DNA from: Melitaea cinxia
Lineage: Eukaryota > Arthropoda > Insecta > Lepidoptera > Nymphalidae
Direction: 5' to 3'
Assembly: GCF_905220565.1 (NCBI RefSeq)
Contig: NC_059423.1
Coordinates: 1,603,501-1,667,500 of the forward strand
Length of the DNA: 64,000 bases
Every line of letters begins with the position of its first letter. The first letter of the stretch is position 1. A program made the position numbers and the translations under genes. Under the pieces are notes generated by a model. That model saw only the letters and a list, made by a program, of their open reading frames with translations. It made no database searches and had not been told where the DNA came from. Of this stretch, positions 31,456-45,000 are shown in pieces.

Positions 31456-31720
31456 AAGAAAAAAAATTATCGACTGTAAATCACGTTGACGCTGTTTGAA
31501 AGCCGTCATATATATAATTTCAATAATTAATTAATTTACAAAAACAAAAGCAATAATATTTTTTTTTGTGCATACCGGTAGAGCAATCAATTATTTATAA
31601 AATGATGTATAATTAATGTGGAGTAATTGTGACGTTTTTTACTAAAAAGAAGTGCAAACATTTTACCTTTAGCGTACTATTATATATCGAAAAATGTTGC
31701 TTTTATAAACTTATCAATGG

Positions 31721-31854
31721 AAAAAATCCCATAAAAACGCGGATAAGTGCAGACCGAATTCACATAGCTCTCATAGCATATCATAGCTCGGAGCTCGGCT
31801 CGGATATGAGAATTTTGTCTGCATTTGGTTTTTATGAGGTTTATGAGATTTTTT
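31721..31854. repeat. Imperfect inverted repeat
   Basis: AAAAAATCCCATAAAAAC with GTGCAGAC at the left pairs with GTCTGCATTTGG and TTTATGAGATTTTTT at the right, around a palindromic centre rich in AGCTC/GAGCT. It is likely a degenerate MITE. Confidence 0.55.
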
Positions 31855-32315
31855 AGAAGGGGTCTGTTGGTATATTTGAAAGTAGCAGTGCCCCGCGGTT
31901 TTGCACGCGTTAATTTAAGAAAAAAATGCATATGTATAGCTGTACTCGGTAATTGGTATATCCAACATAGAAAATTATTTTATATTTCGAACCTGTAGTT
32001 TCTGAGATTTGGGAGTTTAAGTAAACAAATGAAATTTTCAGCTGAATTAGCAACGACAAATGACATTTTAAGGACTTCAATTTTGTAAGAAGCTTAATAC
32101 ATAAAAAGTGTATGTAGGTGACACATCTTATGACATAGTATGACACATATTTTTGTGTATTAATTGACGAGTTGTATTAGTAAATTTGAATCAATATTAT
32201 AAAGCTGAAGAGACTATTTCGTTTTACAATCTAACCAAATGAACTGAACTAAAATTACTTGTAAATGTATCTGTATATGTTTGTCTTCCGAGACATGCAG
32301 TTTTTCTAAATACAT

Positions 32316-32318
<3 letters not shown>

Positions 32319-32390
<72 letters not shown>
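32319..32390. repeat. (TA)n microsatellite
   Basis: About 36 uninterrupted TA dinucleotides. Confidence 0.95.
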
Positions 32391-32394
<4 letters not shown>

Positions 32395-32577
32395 TAAAGA
32401 TGTATAGCGTATTAAAGTATAAGCATGTATATTAAACAATATTTTAATTTATCGATATTATCGATAATCGCTCGTCACTAGCGATGTTTGTAATTCGTTT
32501 GTTTTGTATCGTTCCGTCGTATAGTCGAAATTTTTATCCTATTTGCAATCAATAAAAATTTTCTTCTTACTTTGTTT

Positions 32578-32850
32578 TCATTATTTGACTAGTATTACTT
32601 ACCCGACTATAAAAAAAGTCAGACTCAACCAGATCATGTATGGACCGGATCAGGATAGAATGAGGCATGCCAGATCCGGCAAGCTCTATCAGGACCACGT
32701 CTGGTTCAGACAAGGATAGCCTGATGTAAAATATAATTAAGTATGGTAAGGCATACTGGATTAATATAATCAAGTATGGTAAGGCATAACTGCATCAAGA
32801 CCAGGTCTGGTCCAGATCAGGATAGCCTGAAAGAAATTACGCTAACCGAG
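32578..32850. repeat. Internally repetitive element of unknown type
   Basis: AAGTATGGTAAGGCATA occurs twice. GATCAGGATAG, GACAAGGATAGCCTGATG and CAGATCAGGATAGCCTGA recur, along with GACCAGGTCTGGTCC, which is nearly palindromic. There is no coding sequence. Confidence 0.6.
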
Positions 32851-33001
32851 CCTGAATCGCGCTATCGATGTTTTTAAGCGCACTTAGTAAATATACAGTT
32901 ATCAGAACAGTTTAGCAGGGGGTCAATTTCTACACAGTGGAGCAGTCGTAAGTAGTAGAAAGTAGGTAATTAGTAGTAAATTTATACATACATACATACA
33001 A

Positions 33002-33850
33002 TCACGCCTCTTTCCCGTAGGGGTAGGCAGAGACCACTTCTTTCCACTTGCTACGATCCTTACATACTTGTTTCGCTTCATCCACTTTCATTATTCCCTT
33101 CATACATGCTCGTCGGTTTAGGGTACTCTTGACCTGGCCTTTTTTCAAGACGTCCCCGATTTGGTCTTGAAATGTCCGCCTAGGTCTACCCCTTCCAACA
33201 CTTCCACTCACACTCGCCTTATACACTTTTTTCGTCAGTCGTTCTTCATTCATTCTCTCGACATGACCAAACCATCTCAGCATACCTTTCTCAATTTTTG
33301 TCACTACATCTTCTTTCAGACCACACCGTTTCTTTATCTCACTATTTCTCATCCTGTCACTCAGTTTAACTCCTATCATACTTCTTAACGCTCTCATCTC
33401 AACTGCATTTATTCTGCTTTCATGTCTCTTCTGCCATACCCAACTTTCACTTCCGTACATGAGTGTCGGAAGCAACACCCCCTCATGCACAGCCAAACGA
33501 GTCTTTTTAGACACCTTCCGACTGCTCATAAAGGAGTTCAAAGCTCCGTTCACCATGTTTCCTGCATTCACTCTTCTTTCAATATCACTCTCACACTTTC
33601 CATCTCTTGTAAACTTCGAACCCAGATACACAAACTCATTCACCTGTTCAATTTGTTCATTTCCAATCACGATATTACAATCTGTCACTACCTCATCTCT
33701 TTCAAACACCATCACTTTCGTCTTCTTTACATTCATCTTCATTCCCTTTCTAACAAAAGCTCCACTCATAGCAGTTACCATCTCCTGCAACTCCTCGGCC
33801 GAGGACGCAAGTAGTACTTGGTCATCAGCATAGAGAAGACATTTGACGAT
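33002..33850 (-). pseudogene. 5'-truncated RTE-like reverse transcriptase C-terminal fragment
   Basis: The minus-strand frame is open from about 33850 and carries LLYADDQVLLASS, the catalytic YADD box, then KTKVMVFERDE, EFVYLGSKFTRDG, a GSESW box and RGRPRRTFQDQI, ending at 33002. This order matches the C-terminal half of RTE-type LINE proteins, which are often mis-annotated as craniofacial development protein 2-like. The N-terminal endonuclease and palm motifs A and B are missing. The 3' end runs into TGTA repeats (32985-33000), as in many RTE elements. Confidence 0.85.
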
Positions 33851-34319
33851 TGAGTAAATTTATAGAAGTTATAAATAAAATTTAATTCATAATAATAATT
33901 AATTAATAATATAAAGAGATACTCTTTTATCTCTAAATATTTAAATTTAGTATTTTGAATTGTCATTGCAGATGACATAAAAAAATAATAAAAGTATAAA
34001 AATATGGTGTTTGATGAAAACGGAAAATAATAATAAAATATAATTAATACAGAAGAATTATAAATAATAAACATAAATTGTCGTTTCTCTTATTTTCAGG
34101 TGAGAGTGTCTATAGATTTAAGTGATTTTTCTTACAATGTAAATTAAAATTTAACGAAATAAAAACTCTTATTTTCAGAGCAACGCAATTTGTTTATTTA
34201 TAAAGAAATACCTTATATATATTAATATAAAATACTAAAACACATGCAGTTCAAATAATAAAAGAAAAACAAATTAAACATTTCAATATAAAAAGGGAAA
34301 ATTAATTACAATAAAAACC

Positions 34320-37300
34320 TAAAATACTGTAAAGCAATATACAATTTAAACAATTTAAACACGTAGTTCACTATACAGCTTATTTTTAACTGTAGGTATA
34401 CTATCACAGAAGATATCTATTACGTCTCTCTTTACATTTGCGAAAAACTGCATTCTGTGCAATGGACTATGTCTACCAAGATTAGTTTTTACTCTGGGCA
34501 AACTAAATATCTTACGGTTATGTAAGCGGCAACCCTTACGAGGAACAAGCAATTTAAGGCGTTCAATCAATTCAGGTGCATCAATTAACCCCTTCAGAAG
34601 TTTAGACAGGAAAACGATATCCGCGATCCGCCTACGGTCCTTTAGCGTTACCATTTTATAGTAAGAAAGACGAGCTTCATATGTAAACAATTCTTTATAC
34701 TTGAAATCTCCGTAAGCTAGATGTAAAAGGGATCGCTTTTGGATTCTTTCAATTCTATCGGAATGAACTTGATAACTCGGGATCCACACAACACTACAAT
34801 ATTCAAGAAGGCTACGGACAATACAGTTAAAAACTATTATCGATAAAGCGGAGTTATTGAACATTTTCATATGTCTGTAAACTAGCCACGACAACTTAGA
34901 AGCTTTGGTCGTTACGTTCTCAATATGTTTGCGAAAACTTAAAGTTGAATCTATAACAACGCCAAGATCCCTGATACAGTCAACTTCACTAAGGTCTATA
35001 TTGTTTATTTTGTACACGCAGTTAAACCGGTTTCTCTTCCTTGTGAATTTTATATGGTAACATTTATCAATGTTTAAGGACATGCCATTTCTGATGCACC
35101 AGGAATTAACGGCATCTATGTCACTCTGTAGTGCACGTATATCATGCTGGCAGTCAATAGCTCTGTAAATCTTTAAATCGTCAGCAAACAGTTTCATTTT
35201 AGAATGTAAACAATGTGTTAAGTCGTTAATAAAAATTAAAAAGAGAGTGGGATCAAGATGGGAACCCTGTGGGACACCGGATGCTACCTGTATTTTGTAA
35301 GACTTAAAGCCATTTACAGCAACGAGTTGTGACCGATTCTCTAAATAGGACTCGAACCAACGAAGTAAAGAACCGTGAATTCCCATGTACTCAATTTTCA
35401 ACATGAGAAGTTTATGGTTGACCAAGTCAAACGCTTTGCGGAAATCAGTATAGATTGCATGTACCTCACCAGCTGAATCCACTATTTCTACGATATCGGA
35501 AATATAGCTAACTAAGTTAGAAGTCGTAGATTTGCGAGGGCGAAAACCATGTTGGTTGTTGTCTAAGAATGGAGCAATGTGAGAGTAAATTCGCTTTTGA
35601 ACTATACTTTCCAAAACCTTACCACTAACTGACAAAATGGATATTGGACGATAATTTGTAATATCCTTAGAGTTCCCTGATTTGTAGACCGGTGTAACAT
35701 AAGCAGCTTTCCACCTGGCGGGGAAAATACCTGAGTTCAGCAATGGTTATATATAAGGGTAAGTGGCCTAGCTAATTGACGAGCGCATTTTTTAATAAAT
35801 AATGGAGCAAGGAGATCTGGCCCAGCTCCTTTGCATGGATCCAAATTACAAAGATGCTCAAAAACTTCTCCCTCTGACAACCGACAAGCACTTAATGGCA
35901 TATTAGAAATATTGTGCACAGGGGAGGGGTGGGATAATCTTCCAATTGACAATTACTAGGGCAAATATAGATCGATTCAAAATATTTAGCGAAGGCATTG
36001 CATATACTTATACCTCCCATGGCTACGAAATCTTTGAGAAACATTTCATTTGGAATAAAATTATCGCTATTTTTGCGTTGATGCTTAAAGAAGGTCCAAA
36101 AATAGGAAGGGTCACTACGAACACATTCAGAGACACGCTTTTTAAAATTTGTATAGCAATCTTTTATCATTACTGCGCATCGTTCACGCAGTATCTCATA
36201 AGAGTATTTATCCATTGAATTATTATATTTCTTGCTTTTACAGTGATATTTTGCCTTCTCCCGGAGTGCCCTCAATAATGGAACCGAAAACCATATGGGA
36301 TAGTGGCTATCTCGGGGCTTACGCATAGGTGTATATTTATAAATAATAGGAATTATTGTCTGATAGAAAATATCTACTTTTTCGTCCACTGAGGATGCAT
36401 TATTAAACGCGGATAACCAGTCTATGTCATCTAATTCATTGGATACACCGTCAAAATCACACAAGAAAAAATTCAGAAATAGTGCATGGGAATATCTAAT
36501 ATAATTATCACAATGAGTTTTTAAATTAATATTAACATTTAAAGGCGGATGATGGCGATCTATTGATACCAAAGCATGATCTGTTTTGCTCACTTTTATC
36601 CATTTAGAACTATTCGCTAGTACTAAATCTAAAATACGATTATTTACATTTTTAATGGAATTATATTGTTTTAAATTATTAAAAGCCATGTTTTCGAAAA
36701 ATATACTATCTACATTATTACAAAATTGTTTGGGTAATAAGTCACTATCATTATTATTGTTAGGTTCCCATAAAATATTAGATAAATTAAAGTCGCCAAC
36801 GATGAGAAATGGTGAACGAGGCGGCATTCTATTATTGCAGATATCTGTGACATTTTTAAGAAAGCATTCCAGGTAATCCTCCCTAACAGGTGTTGGAACG
36901 TAGGCAACGCAAACAGATATATAAGTATTATGACTGGTTTTAATTGACAACCACAAGTCTTCACAAGCCGATTCCCATTCATATTTTCTTATTGATTCGA
37001 TTTTTTTTATTAACAGCGATTGCCACACCACCACCTTCTTTTTTGTGGAAAGAAAGAGGACATGACGACCGATCACGCCTATACAAAATATAGCGACCAT
37101 CCAAAATTTCGTTGTCAAAAACCGTGCTGTTTAACCAAGTTTCGGTCAAAACTATAATGTCATAGTCATGACAGAGAACCGCGGAATAGATATCCTCTGT
37201 TTTGGTCCTTAGACCTCGTACATTTTGATAAAATATATTTAGTGTGAATTTATAACAAAAAAATATATATGAAAATGCAAATAGAAATGAGCATCAGTTT

Positions 37301-37480
37301 ATTTTAATTTTTTTAAGAAATCAGTATTTTTAATCCACTGAGCTGCAGACTCATTATTTTTTCGAACGAAAACGCGACCGTTTCTTATCCACACAAATTC
37401 ATACTTCTTCTCTTTTGCAGCCAGTCTGGTGGCAGCATGGAGCCTTTTATTCTTTAGAGACAAGTGTTCCACAACATAAA
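34320..37480 (-). mobile_element. 5'-truncated CR1/jockey-group LINE with ORF1 and ORF2 remains
   Basis: On the minus strand: 37475-37305 holds the C-terminus of an ORF1 of the FP-like type (NKRLHAATRLAAKEKKYEFV and WIRNGRVFVRK). ORF2 starts near 37235 (QNVRGLRTKTEDIYSAV) with an apurinic-type endonuclease (IIVLTETWLNS, later FLIVGDFNLSN and SKTDHALVS), frameshifted near 37110. The reverse transcriptase runs to 34355 with ITNYRPISILS, HGFRPRKSTTSNLV, YTDFRKAFDLVNH, GVPQGSHLDPTLF and catalytic LFADDLKIY. A second shift near 35740 breaks the RT start (IYNHC stop versus LNSGIFPARW). The C-terminal LEYCSVVW and RIQKRSLLHL motifs are present. It is an inactive copy of moderate age. Confidence 0.9.
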
Positions 37481-37870
37481 GTTATGTATTTATTATAGTC
37501 GAAAAACACATTTTTTCACACACAATTGACTTTTTTATAATTTTGATTAATTAAGAAATTAGAATCTCTTCATAGGTCATAAACACTAAAGTTTTATTCA
37601 CTAATTAGAGATGGCTTATTCAATGGTATTTATTTAAATATTTAATTTCTATACGCACATTACTTCTGAACGACTGGACCGAACGGATAATTATTTTTAT
37701 GTTCGTTTTTGTCAAGACAAATTTTATATAATATCAAATAAAAAGTCGATATATTTCCGAAAAAAAGGGACGAAATTTGCTGGGACAGCCAGATAATATA
37801 TGATGATATTTAGCAAGATGGGAGACCAAATATTTTTGCTCAATACAATTCGAAATTTAAAAAAAAAAAT

Positions 37871-38187
37871 TCATCATTACAGCCTATACAGTCCACTGCT
37901 GGACATAGGCCTCCACAAGTTTACGCCAAAAATAACGTGATCTCATGTGTTTTGCCCATAGTCACCACGCTGGGCAGGCGGGTTGGTGACCGCAGTAATG
38001 GCTTTGTCGCACCGAAGACCTGTCTATTTCAAAGCCAGCAATTGGATGGTTATCCCGCCATCGGTCGGCTTCTTAAGTTCCAAGGTGGTTGTGGAATCCC
38101 TTGTTATCCCTTAGTCGCCTCTTACGACACCCACGGGAAGAGAGGGGGTGGCTAAATTCTTTGGTGCCGTAGCCACACAGCACAAAA
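37871..38187 (-). mobile_element. A-family SINE, full length
   Basis: CATCATTACAGCCTATACAG at the left through CACCACGCTGGGCAGGCGGG to CCGTAGCCACACAGCAC at the right. It lies in the spacer downstream of the transporter gene and beside the LINE. Confidence 0.88.
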
Positions 38188-38499
38188 AAAATATTATTTC
38201 TGTCTAATACTAATACATTGTGGTTGAGTCTTCCCAGTTAGTAATTGTAGACACTCGTCTGAGGAATAACTTGTTTGGCGTTACCTTGATTAAAGAATGT
38301 ATAAAGAAGTTCGTACTGCTTCTTTTTGTGTTTGCTATTTTTATGAATTGTGATTTTTTATTTTCCTTTTTATTAATGAACTTTGTGTAATTTTACGCGA
38401 ATTTGGAAATAACAGCTGCATTGCAGCTATTGTTGCAGGCTTCAAAAAGCTACCTTCATTGAGGTTGTTTGTGGCCAGTAAAAAATTCATTATCATCAT

Positions 38500-38760
38500 C
38501 AAACATCTATCCCACAGCTGGGCATAGACATCTTTCCCTATGTAAGAGAAGGATCAAAGTTTAATTCACTATCCAGCTCTATATATATATATATATATAT
38601 ATACTAGTGACGATCGCTATCAGGTGTACATGATAACAAGGGACCGATAGTTTAACGTGCTCTTCGAGGCACGGTAAGGAGACCCACAAGGCTAGACATC
38701 TAAACTAGAAAGAAATATTTGTATAAATACAAATATATCCCTAGAGGCAAACTACCGGTG
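38500..38760 (-). mobile_element. B-family SINE with (AT)n insertion
   Basis: ATCCCACAGCTGGGCATAGA, GTAAGAGAAGGATCAAAG and GACGATCGCTATCAGGTGTA match the B family. An (AT)11 tract at 38580-38602 interrupts it. Confidence 0.75.
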
Positions 38761-38915
38761 TTTAGGCGCGTACGCACACGCATACGCACATATATATAGC
38801 ACACGAACCACAACACTGGAGCGGTTGTTAAAATGGGCCATTAAAAATAATAAAATACCATAAAATAAAATAAAAAATATTAAAAATAAAAAGAAGAAGA
38901 ATATAATAAGTAGTA

Positions 38916-38921
38916 TTTATT
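38916..38921 (-). terminator. Polyadenylation signal AATAAA for the transporter gene
   Basis: Minus-strand AATAAA about 170 bases beyond the TGA at 39092-39094. It is one of a few overlapping hexamers in this AT-rich 3' region. Confidence 0.5.
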
Positions 38922-39091
38922 TATATTTATTTTTTATGGAAACATTATTTTTATACTATTGTTACTGTATCATATTTTAGTACAAAATTACGGAGAACAG
39001 ATATGGAAATTCTTTTTATAATTTAATATGCATTACAAAAAAAAAAAAACTTAAGGAATTAAACAATAATATGGTTAAACAGAGTTTTGTT

Positions 39092-42000
39092 TCACGCTTC
39101 GCCGTTGGTGTCACTGGCTTTTCTGTAAAAGAAATTATTCATATAATTACTGTTTCTCCATACGAGTTTACAGAGCTTTGCTCCAAACACAAGTAAGTCA
39201 ACAAAAAAAAAGTAAAAACACAGGTATGACAAAGGACGAAAATAATGATAAATATATAATAGAATTAGAAATATAGAATCTTATCAAAATACAATAATTA
39301 AAACTTACAATGTCGATAAAAATACATTACTCTCAGTGGATTAATATTATAAGAATTAAATATCAATAATTTGGTAAAAAAATTCGTATGTAGAAATCAA
39401 AATATAGGTAAAACAATGTCAAAATATAATATCTAGTCAAAAATTTCATACTTCTAATTAGCGAAATAATTTGATTTAGTTTGCCAGGAAACAAAATTAT
39501 TAAGTATACCAATTCTTTGATTTTCTTTAAATTCATATTTAATTCTAATTTATATTTGAATGTTAAAAATACATTTTATGTGTCAGGCTTAAATTTGTAA
39601 TTAAAAATTTCCCTTAGCCTTATTTTAGACAACTTACACAATGATTATATTAGGAGGTATCTTGGAGATGTTTAAGTGCCAGTTAGATGTCAAACAATTC
39701 ATTAATAGCTATAATCTATAGCCAAAGCCAAAAAAATCCACATTTTAATTGAATATACCCTAAGTGGTAAATCAAACAAACACACAGCACTGAAACTAAA
39801 AATCATGACCAAGATATTATTATATTACTATAAAAAAATAAAAAATTAATATGCCACTAGTAAGTTAGAGAAATAAGAACAAATCACTGGACTAATTTTG
39901 ATTACTGGCAATTTATAAAAATGAAAAGAGTGAATATGCTCCTGACAAGTAACAGTCTAACAGAAAAAAAAGAACTTACCGCTTGCAAAAGGGAAAGTCC
40001 CAGAAACGTTGATCAAGTCCATACTGTTCTCCGTCCTGTATTGTCTGTGGCATGTCCTTCCCCATCGATTCTGGCAAGAAGAGGCATAGACAACCTCCGA
40101 ATATACCGATGGCGCCCAATATTAGTAGGGGGATGATTGAGGATATTGTTGCCTATAAGAAAAATATTTCAATAAGTAAAAATACAAAAAAATAAAAGCT
40201 TTTTTAATATTTTTGTCTCAAATATACATATGTATAAGCCATGTGAAAGTACGAGTAGAATTCTATAATACGAAGAATTAAAAAAAAATATCGTACGATA
40301 TTTTTAAATTAGACTTAATAGGTGATAATTCAGGTTGACGTTTAAAAAAATTAAATTTATGATCAGTAGTGACTTTTATACTTCGAAAATTGTGTTACAA
40401 TCACAATTAAATGTCAAAATTTTGTTTTATTAGGCATTTGGTTTATAATACAAAAACATTTTTGACGACGAACAAACTTGAAACAAACAGACATTTGTAT
40501 CAGCCCTATAGGTGTTTATCGTGGTCTGGGCGTTGTGTTTGTGTATTGTGTGTTTTCCAGACCCCCGACACAGGAGAAAATCCTACTGGGGGATCCGTTG
40601 AGAGTGAAGTGTTTTTTTATATATTTTATTTCTGAACGAATGTAATGTATTATCATATAATTAATATCAAGTGACAAAACACATAAATTATATTTTAACA
40701 CAACATAAACACAGTAAAATAGGAATGGAACGCGTGAAAATTTTATCATTTGCATTATGTGGTATAAAATCTTATAGCACATTTCGTTTTTAAAATAAAA
40801 TGAAATTTGTAATTAAATACAATTATTGTTATTTTTAAAACATGGAATAAATAAAACATGTTAATGGCTAGGTAAAATATGTGTGTGTCAACTCCGACGC
40901 ACGACTGGAGTTTACTCCTTCAGATCGACTGTCTAAATAGATAAAAAAGGCTTATCAGACCAAGAAAAAGAATAATACCATATCAAATGGTAAATAAACG
41001 AATTAAATAACGCCATCTATCGGAACCCAATAGGATAGATGGCGCACAAAAAACGTAACGAGGTCATTCGTTCAGTAAATTTTACTCCTTATATTTTTTT
41101 CATACCGGGGTATGAAAGACCCCGGTATGAAAATTGACTCTATAAGAGTAAACTCCAAAAATTAATTATTAAAGATGATTTGAGTAAGCTGTTGATATAA
41201 AATTGAAATCAACACAGTTTAGCTAAATACATTAATGTAATAAATCTAAAGATATTATTTACTTACTAGCAATCGGATTAAATATAAAATTATGAACGTG
41301 TGAGTTTGAATTGAATGTATGCGCTTATGCCTGGTTTTCATACCCTGTTTTATATAAATCTGAATGTCATACTAAAATCTTACCAAATACACGATATACG
41401 GGACGAGTATAGTAGCCACGTAGCCCATGATATGTATCAGCGCCAGACCTTGAGCTCTCACCACGGTGGGGAGCAGTTCAGCGGCGTACTGCATCCCGAT
41501 GTTGTAGGATATGTTCACGGAGAAACGACCGATGATGGCCAGCGAGGCAGAGGGGAGGCCTTGGGGAGAATAAAAGATGTGTTACACAAAGGTAGTTGTG
41601 TTCTGTTGCCAGTTTGATTGATTTAGTCTGTAATATTCCACTGGGTGTAGGTCTCTTCCTCTATGTAGGAGAAGGTCCGGAGCCTAATCCTAGGGGAAGT
41701 GGGGTCGAAAACGCGCTTGCGATGCTTCTGGTTGCAGATGTCTATAAGTTACGGTAATTGCTTACCGTCAGGTAAGTCGTATGCTTGTTTGCCGATTTAT
41801 TTACATTAAAAAAATCCAGCACATTGGTCATTTGTAGGTAGATAATATTTCTACTAATACTAACGATCACTTATCAGGTGTCTATGATAACAATCAGGAT
41901 CGACAGCTTCACGTGCTTTTCGAGGCACTATTGGTAGACCCACACGGAAAGACACCCAGGCCGAAAATGAATATTGAACAAAATTGTAACTCTAAAATCC

Positions 42001-45000
42001 CGACTGCGCAAAGTAAATGTCTCCTTTCTGGGTTATGATATTCGCATGTATAATAAAATCCCACAAACAATTTTGCAATTGTGTCAGCATAAATTTAATT
42101 GCTACTGGTTATTCAAATTTATTTATATGGACAATTTTCGATCTCGTATACTTTGAAAATTTCTGGCAAATAGAGGTTTACTGTCAACAGCAACGGACTT
42201 GTGTATTGATTAAGTGGAACATCTTGTCATAAACTGTTATACATATCGCATAAAACTGCCATCTAAATAATTGGATTTATTCTTATAAGTAACTTACCAA
42301 GCGGCACAGCAGTTGCAAGAAAGCTGAACAGTCCACTTAGGACTAGTGATGCAAAGGCGAGCCAACGTCTTCCAAGGCTGAGAAGAAAGTTTTTTACAGT
42401 CAGAAAATAGCCAATATCTAAATCTCTTATTAACGTGATTATTTTAATCGCAAATTTAGTAGTGGCAGTTTGTCCAGCTTAATATTTACGAATTTACAAT
42501 ATTTAGACGTTTGTTTTCAATCTTGCTCTTCACTGGACACTATAGTTCTCTTACTAAATTTAGAAAAAGAGCTTACTCGATAAAACGCATTTTTTTATTT
42601 CTGGTTACCTGATGTGAGATAAAATCATTGACAGTAACCATCAGTGGAATCATAGACACAAATGTGTTTCGATGGATGTAGAGGAATTGGAGGGAGTTAT
42701 AGGAGAAAGAGAGTGCGTTAGCTATTGATTATATAAGATTTGGTGATTTTACATTTGAATGATTACAAAGGCATATTTCCAATCAACAATAGCAACCTTA
42801 ATTTATGCATATATAACCAAAAATATCCCAAAAATATGGTTAAAAATATCCATAACTTACATATCCAAAATCAAAATCAGCAAGACATCAGCAGGAAATT
42901 CAGTAGCCGTTGCCACTGTGAACGTTAAGAAGATATCTAGACCCAGGGAGCCGACATTCCTCACGTGCCCATCGAAGACCATGGCTATGCACATCCAAAA
43001 TACCACCAGGAGAAGGCTATGACAACGCAATCGTGGGGTCTTGAAGAGATCGATGACGGAGTAGTTCTTTATTTCTTGTTCGGCTTTCGCTATTTCTCTT
43101 GCGGTTTCCTGGCGAAGTTGGTTTTGTGTGTTTATTATTAGGAACATTGTCCTATGAACGTTTTAATGAGTTGATTTTAAATTAAGAGTTGTTCTCTTTA
43201 ACACGAAGATCTAAATAAAACCGTACTGTTTACTAAATGAAACCAATTCAAAATGTTTTCATAGCATTTAGAGTTTTCTTTGCAATTATTATGAGTATCA
43301 TCGCATATTTAATGAACTTGATACCATTGTGCCGAGAAAAAAGTTACACCATAAAAAAAACCTGTACTTTGCAAGTTTATTGTTTTGCATTTTTGAAATG
43401 GGCCAATGTGGTTGTGAAAAAGAAAGATATGTATATGCGAATACATCTTTAAGGAAATAATGTCCTTATTTAAGAAGTATACAAGTGGTTAAACAAAAAA
43501 AAAGTCAAAAAGTTATTGAAGTTATATTTTTGTCAGACTTACTTTGAATTCCTGAACAATCTCATCCGGAATCTTCTTTCTATTAAATCGTTCAAATTTT
43601 TTTAAGATCGTCAAAGCTTCATCAATGCGGCCTTGAGATATCAGCCATCTGAAAAATTAAAAAAAAAATACATTTTTGATTTTTTTACTTGTACCACTAA
43701 AGTTGTATACGTTTCTATATTAGGGTTTCACAGATCAGATTATTTATAATCTCTATATAATTTGTATTTAAGGAATGATAGGCTATATAATATCATGTTA
43801 TTACCTAGAAGCTAGAGCATAAGTATTAATATTAAGTCAGTAGGTAGTTAAGATATTATATTTACATATATATGTTAGGCACTATGAAACAGAAAATACT
43901 GATGACTTATAAAATTACTGATTGAAAAACAGTAATTCCGTAAAAAAATCACATTTACCTTGCACTTTCTGGGACCAAACACGGCGTGAATATTGACAAC
44001 ACCAGGGGAACACTCGTGATCAGTGTATAGATCCTCCAATCTGCAACCCCCAGGGCGATCCAGGGAAGAAGACAAGCGGAGAATGTAAAGTACACCGCAA
44101 TGGACATATTCGCCACGAACGTACGCCATTTCGGACCGACGTATTCTACGACTTAAAGAGATTTTATAATTTACATTATGTGCTCTATATTTGTGGCTAT
44201 GTCAGTGAAAGTACTATAATGAGCTTACAAGGAACCTCTGTTTCAAGTTCATACGATTTCTTCTTTTTCAAGGAAGGTGTTTCTTAGATAGGTTAATTTT
44301 TAATACTTTGCATCAAATTCTATGATTTTTTTCACAGACCGAAGACGGGCAGCAGCGTCTTTCTAGTCACCAACTATGGGCAACACACAATTAGTTCATA
44401 TTATTTTTGGTGCGAACTTGTGGAGGCCTATGTCCAGCAGTGGACTGCAATAGGCGGAAATGATGTTGATGATGTTGTATGATTTTAAGCATATTTTTCT
44501 TGTAATTATCAGTGGGAACTTAATTTATATAATTATGTCTTATTCGTATGTTGTTTGTGAATGTTCTATAAAATTGTATTTCTCAATTAGAAAAACAGCT
44601 GTAGAAATTAAGGGTAGCTTCTTTTTGTGTAAGAGGTAAGCTGGCGAATGCGTGACGAGAGCGTTATGAAAAGTGTAATCGGGCGAGGCGAACAGAACAA
44701 GAGAAGGAGAGGCGCGAGCACATATTTTCTTTCTCTCTTTCTCTCATAGCCATTTACGTTTTATGTATCTAAGGCGTAGTGCAAGCCTATTGTGCAGAAA
44801 TTTTACTTCAGTCGTGTGGTCTAAAGCATAGCCTTTGTTATTTTGTAACATTTTTCACAGAAGTTTTTGAACAGAAAAATTTAATATTTTTTTTAATACT
44901 GTTTCTTTATTTGTGTTGAACCTGAGAATTTAAATCGGGTTGACAATTCAACACTGTAATTAGCTTACCAACAATGTACATGATGATAAAGCAGTTGTCA

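Noticed and set aside
33002..33850. Host gene for a craniofacial development protein 2-like protein
   Set aside because: Such database names usually label RTE-type LINE fragments. The frame carries YADD and other RT motifs, is truncated, and ends in TGTA repeats.
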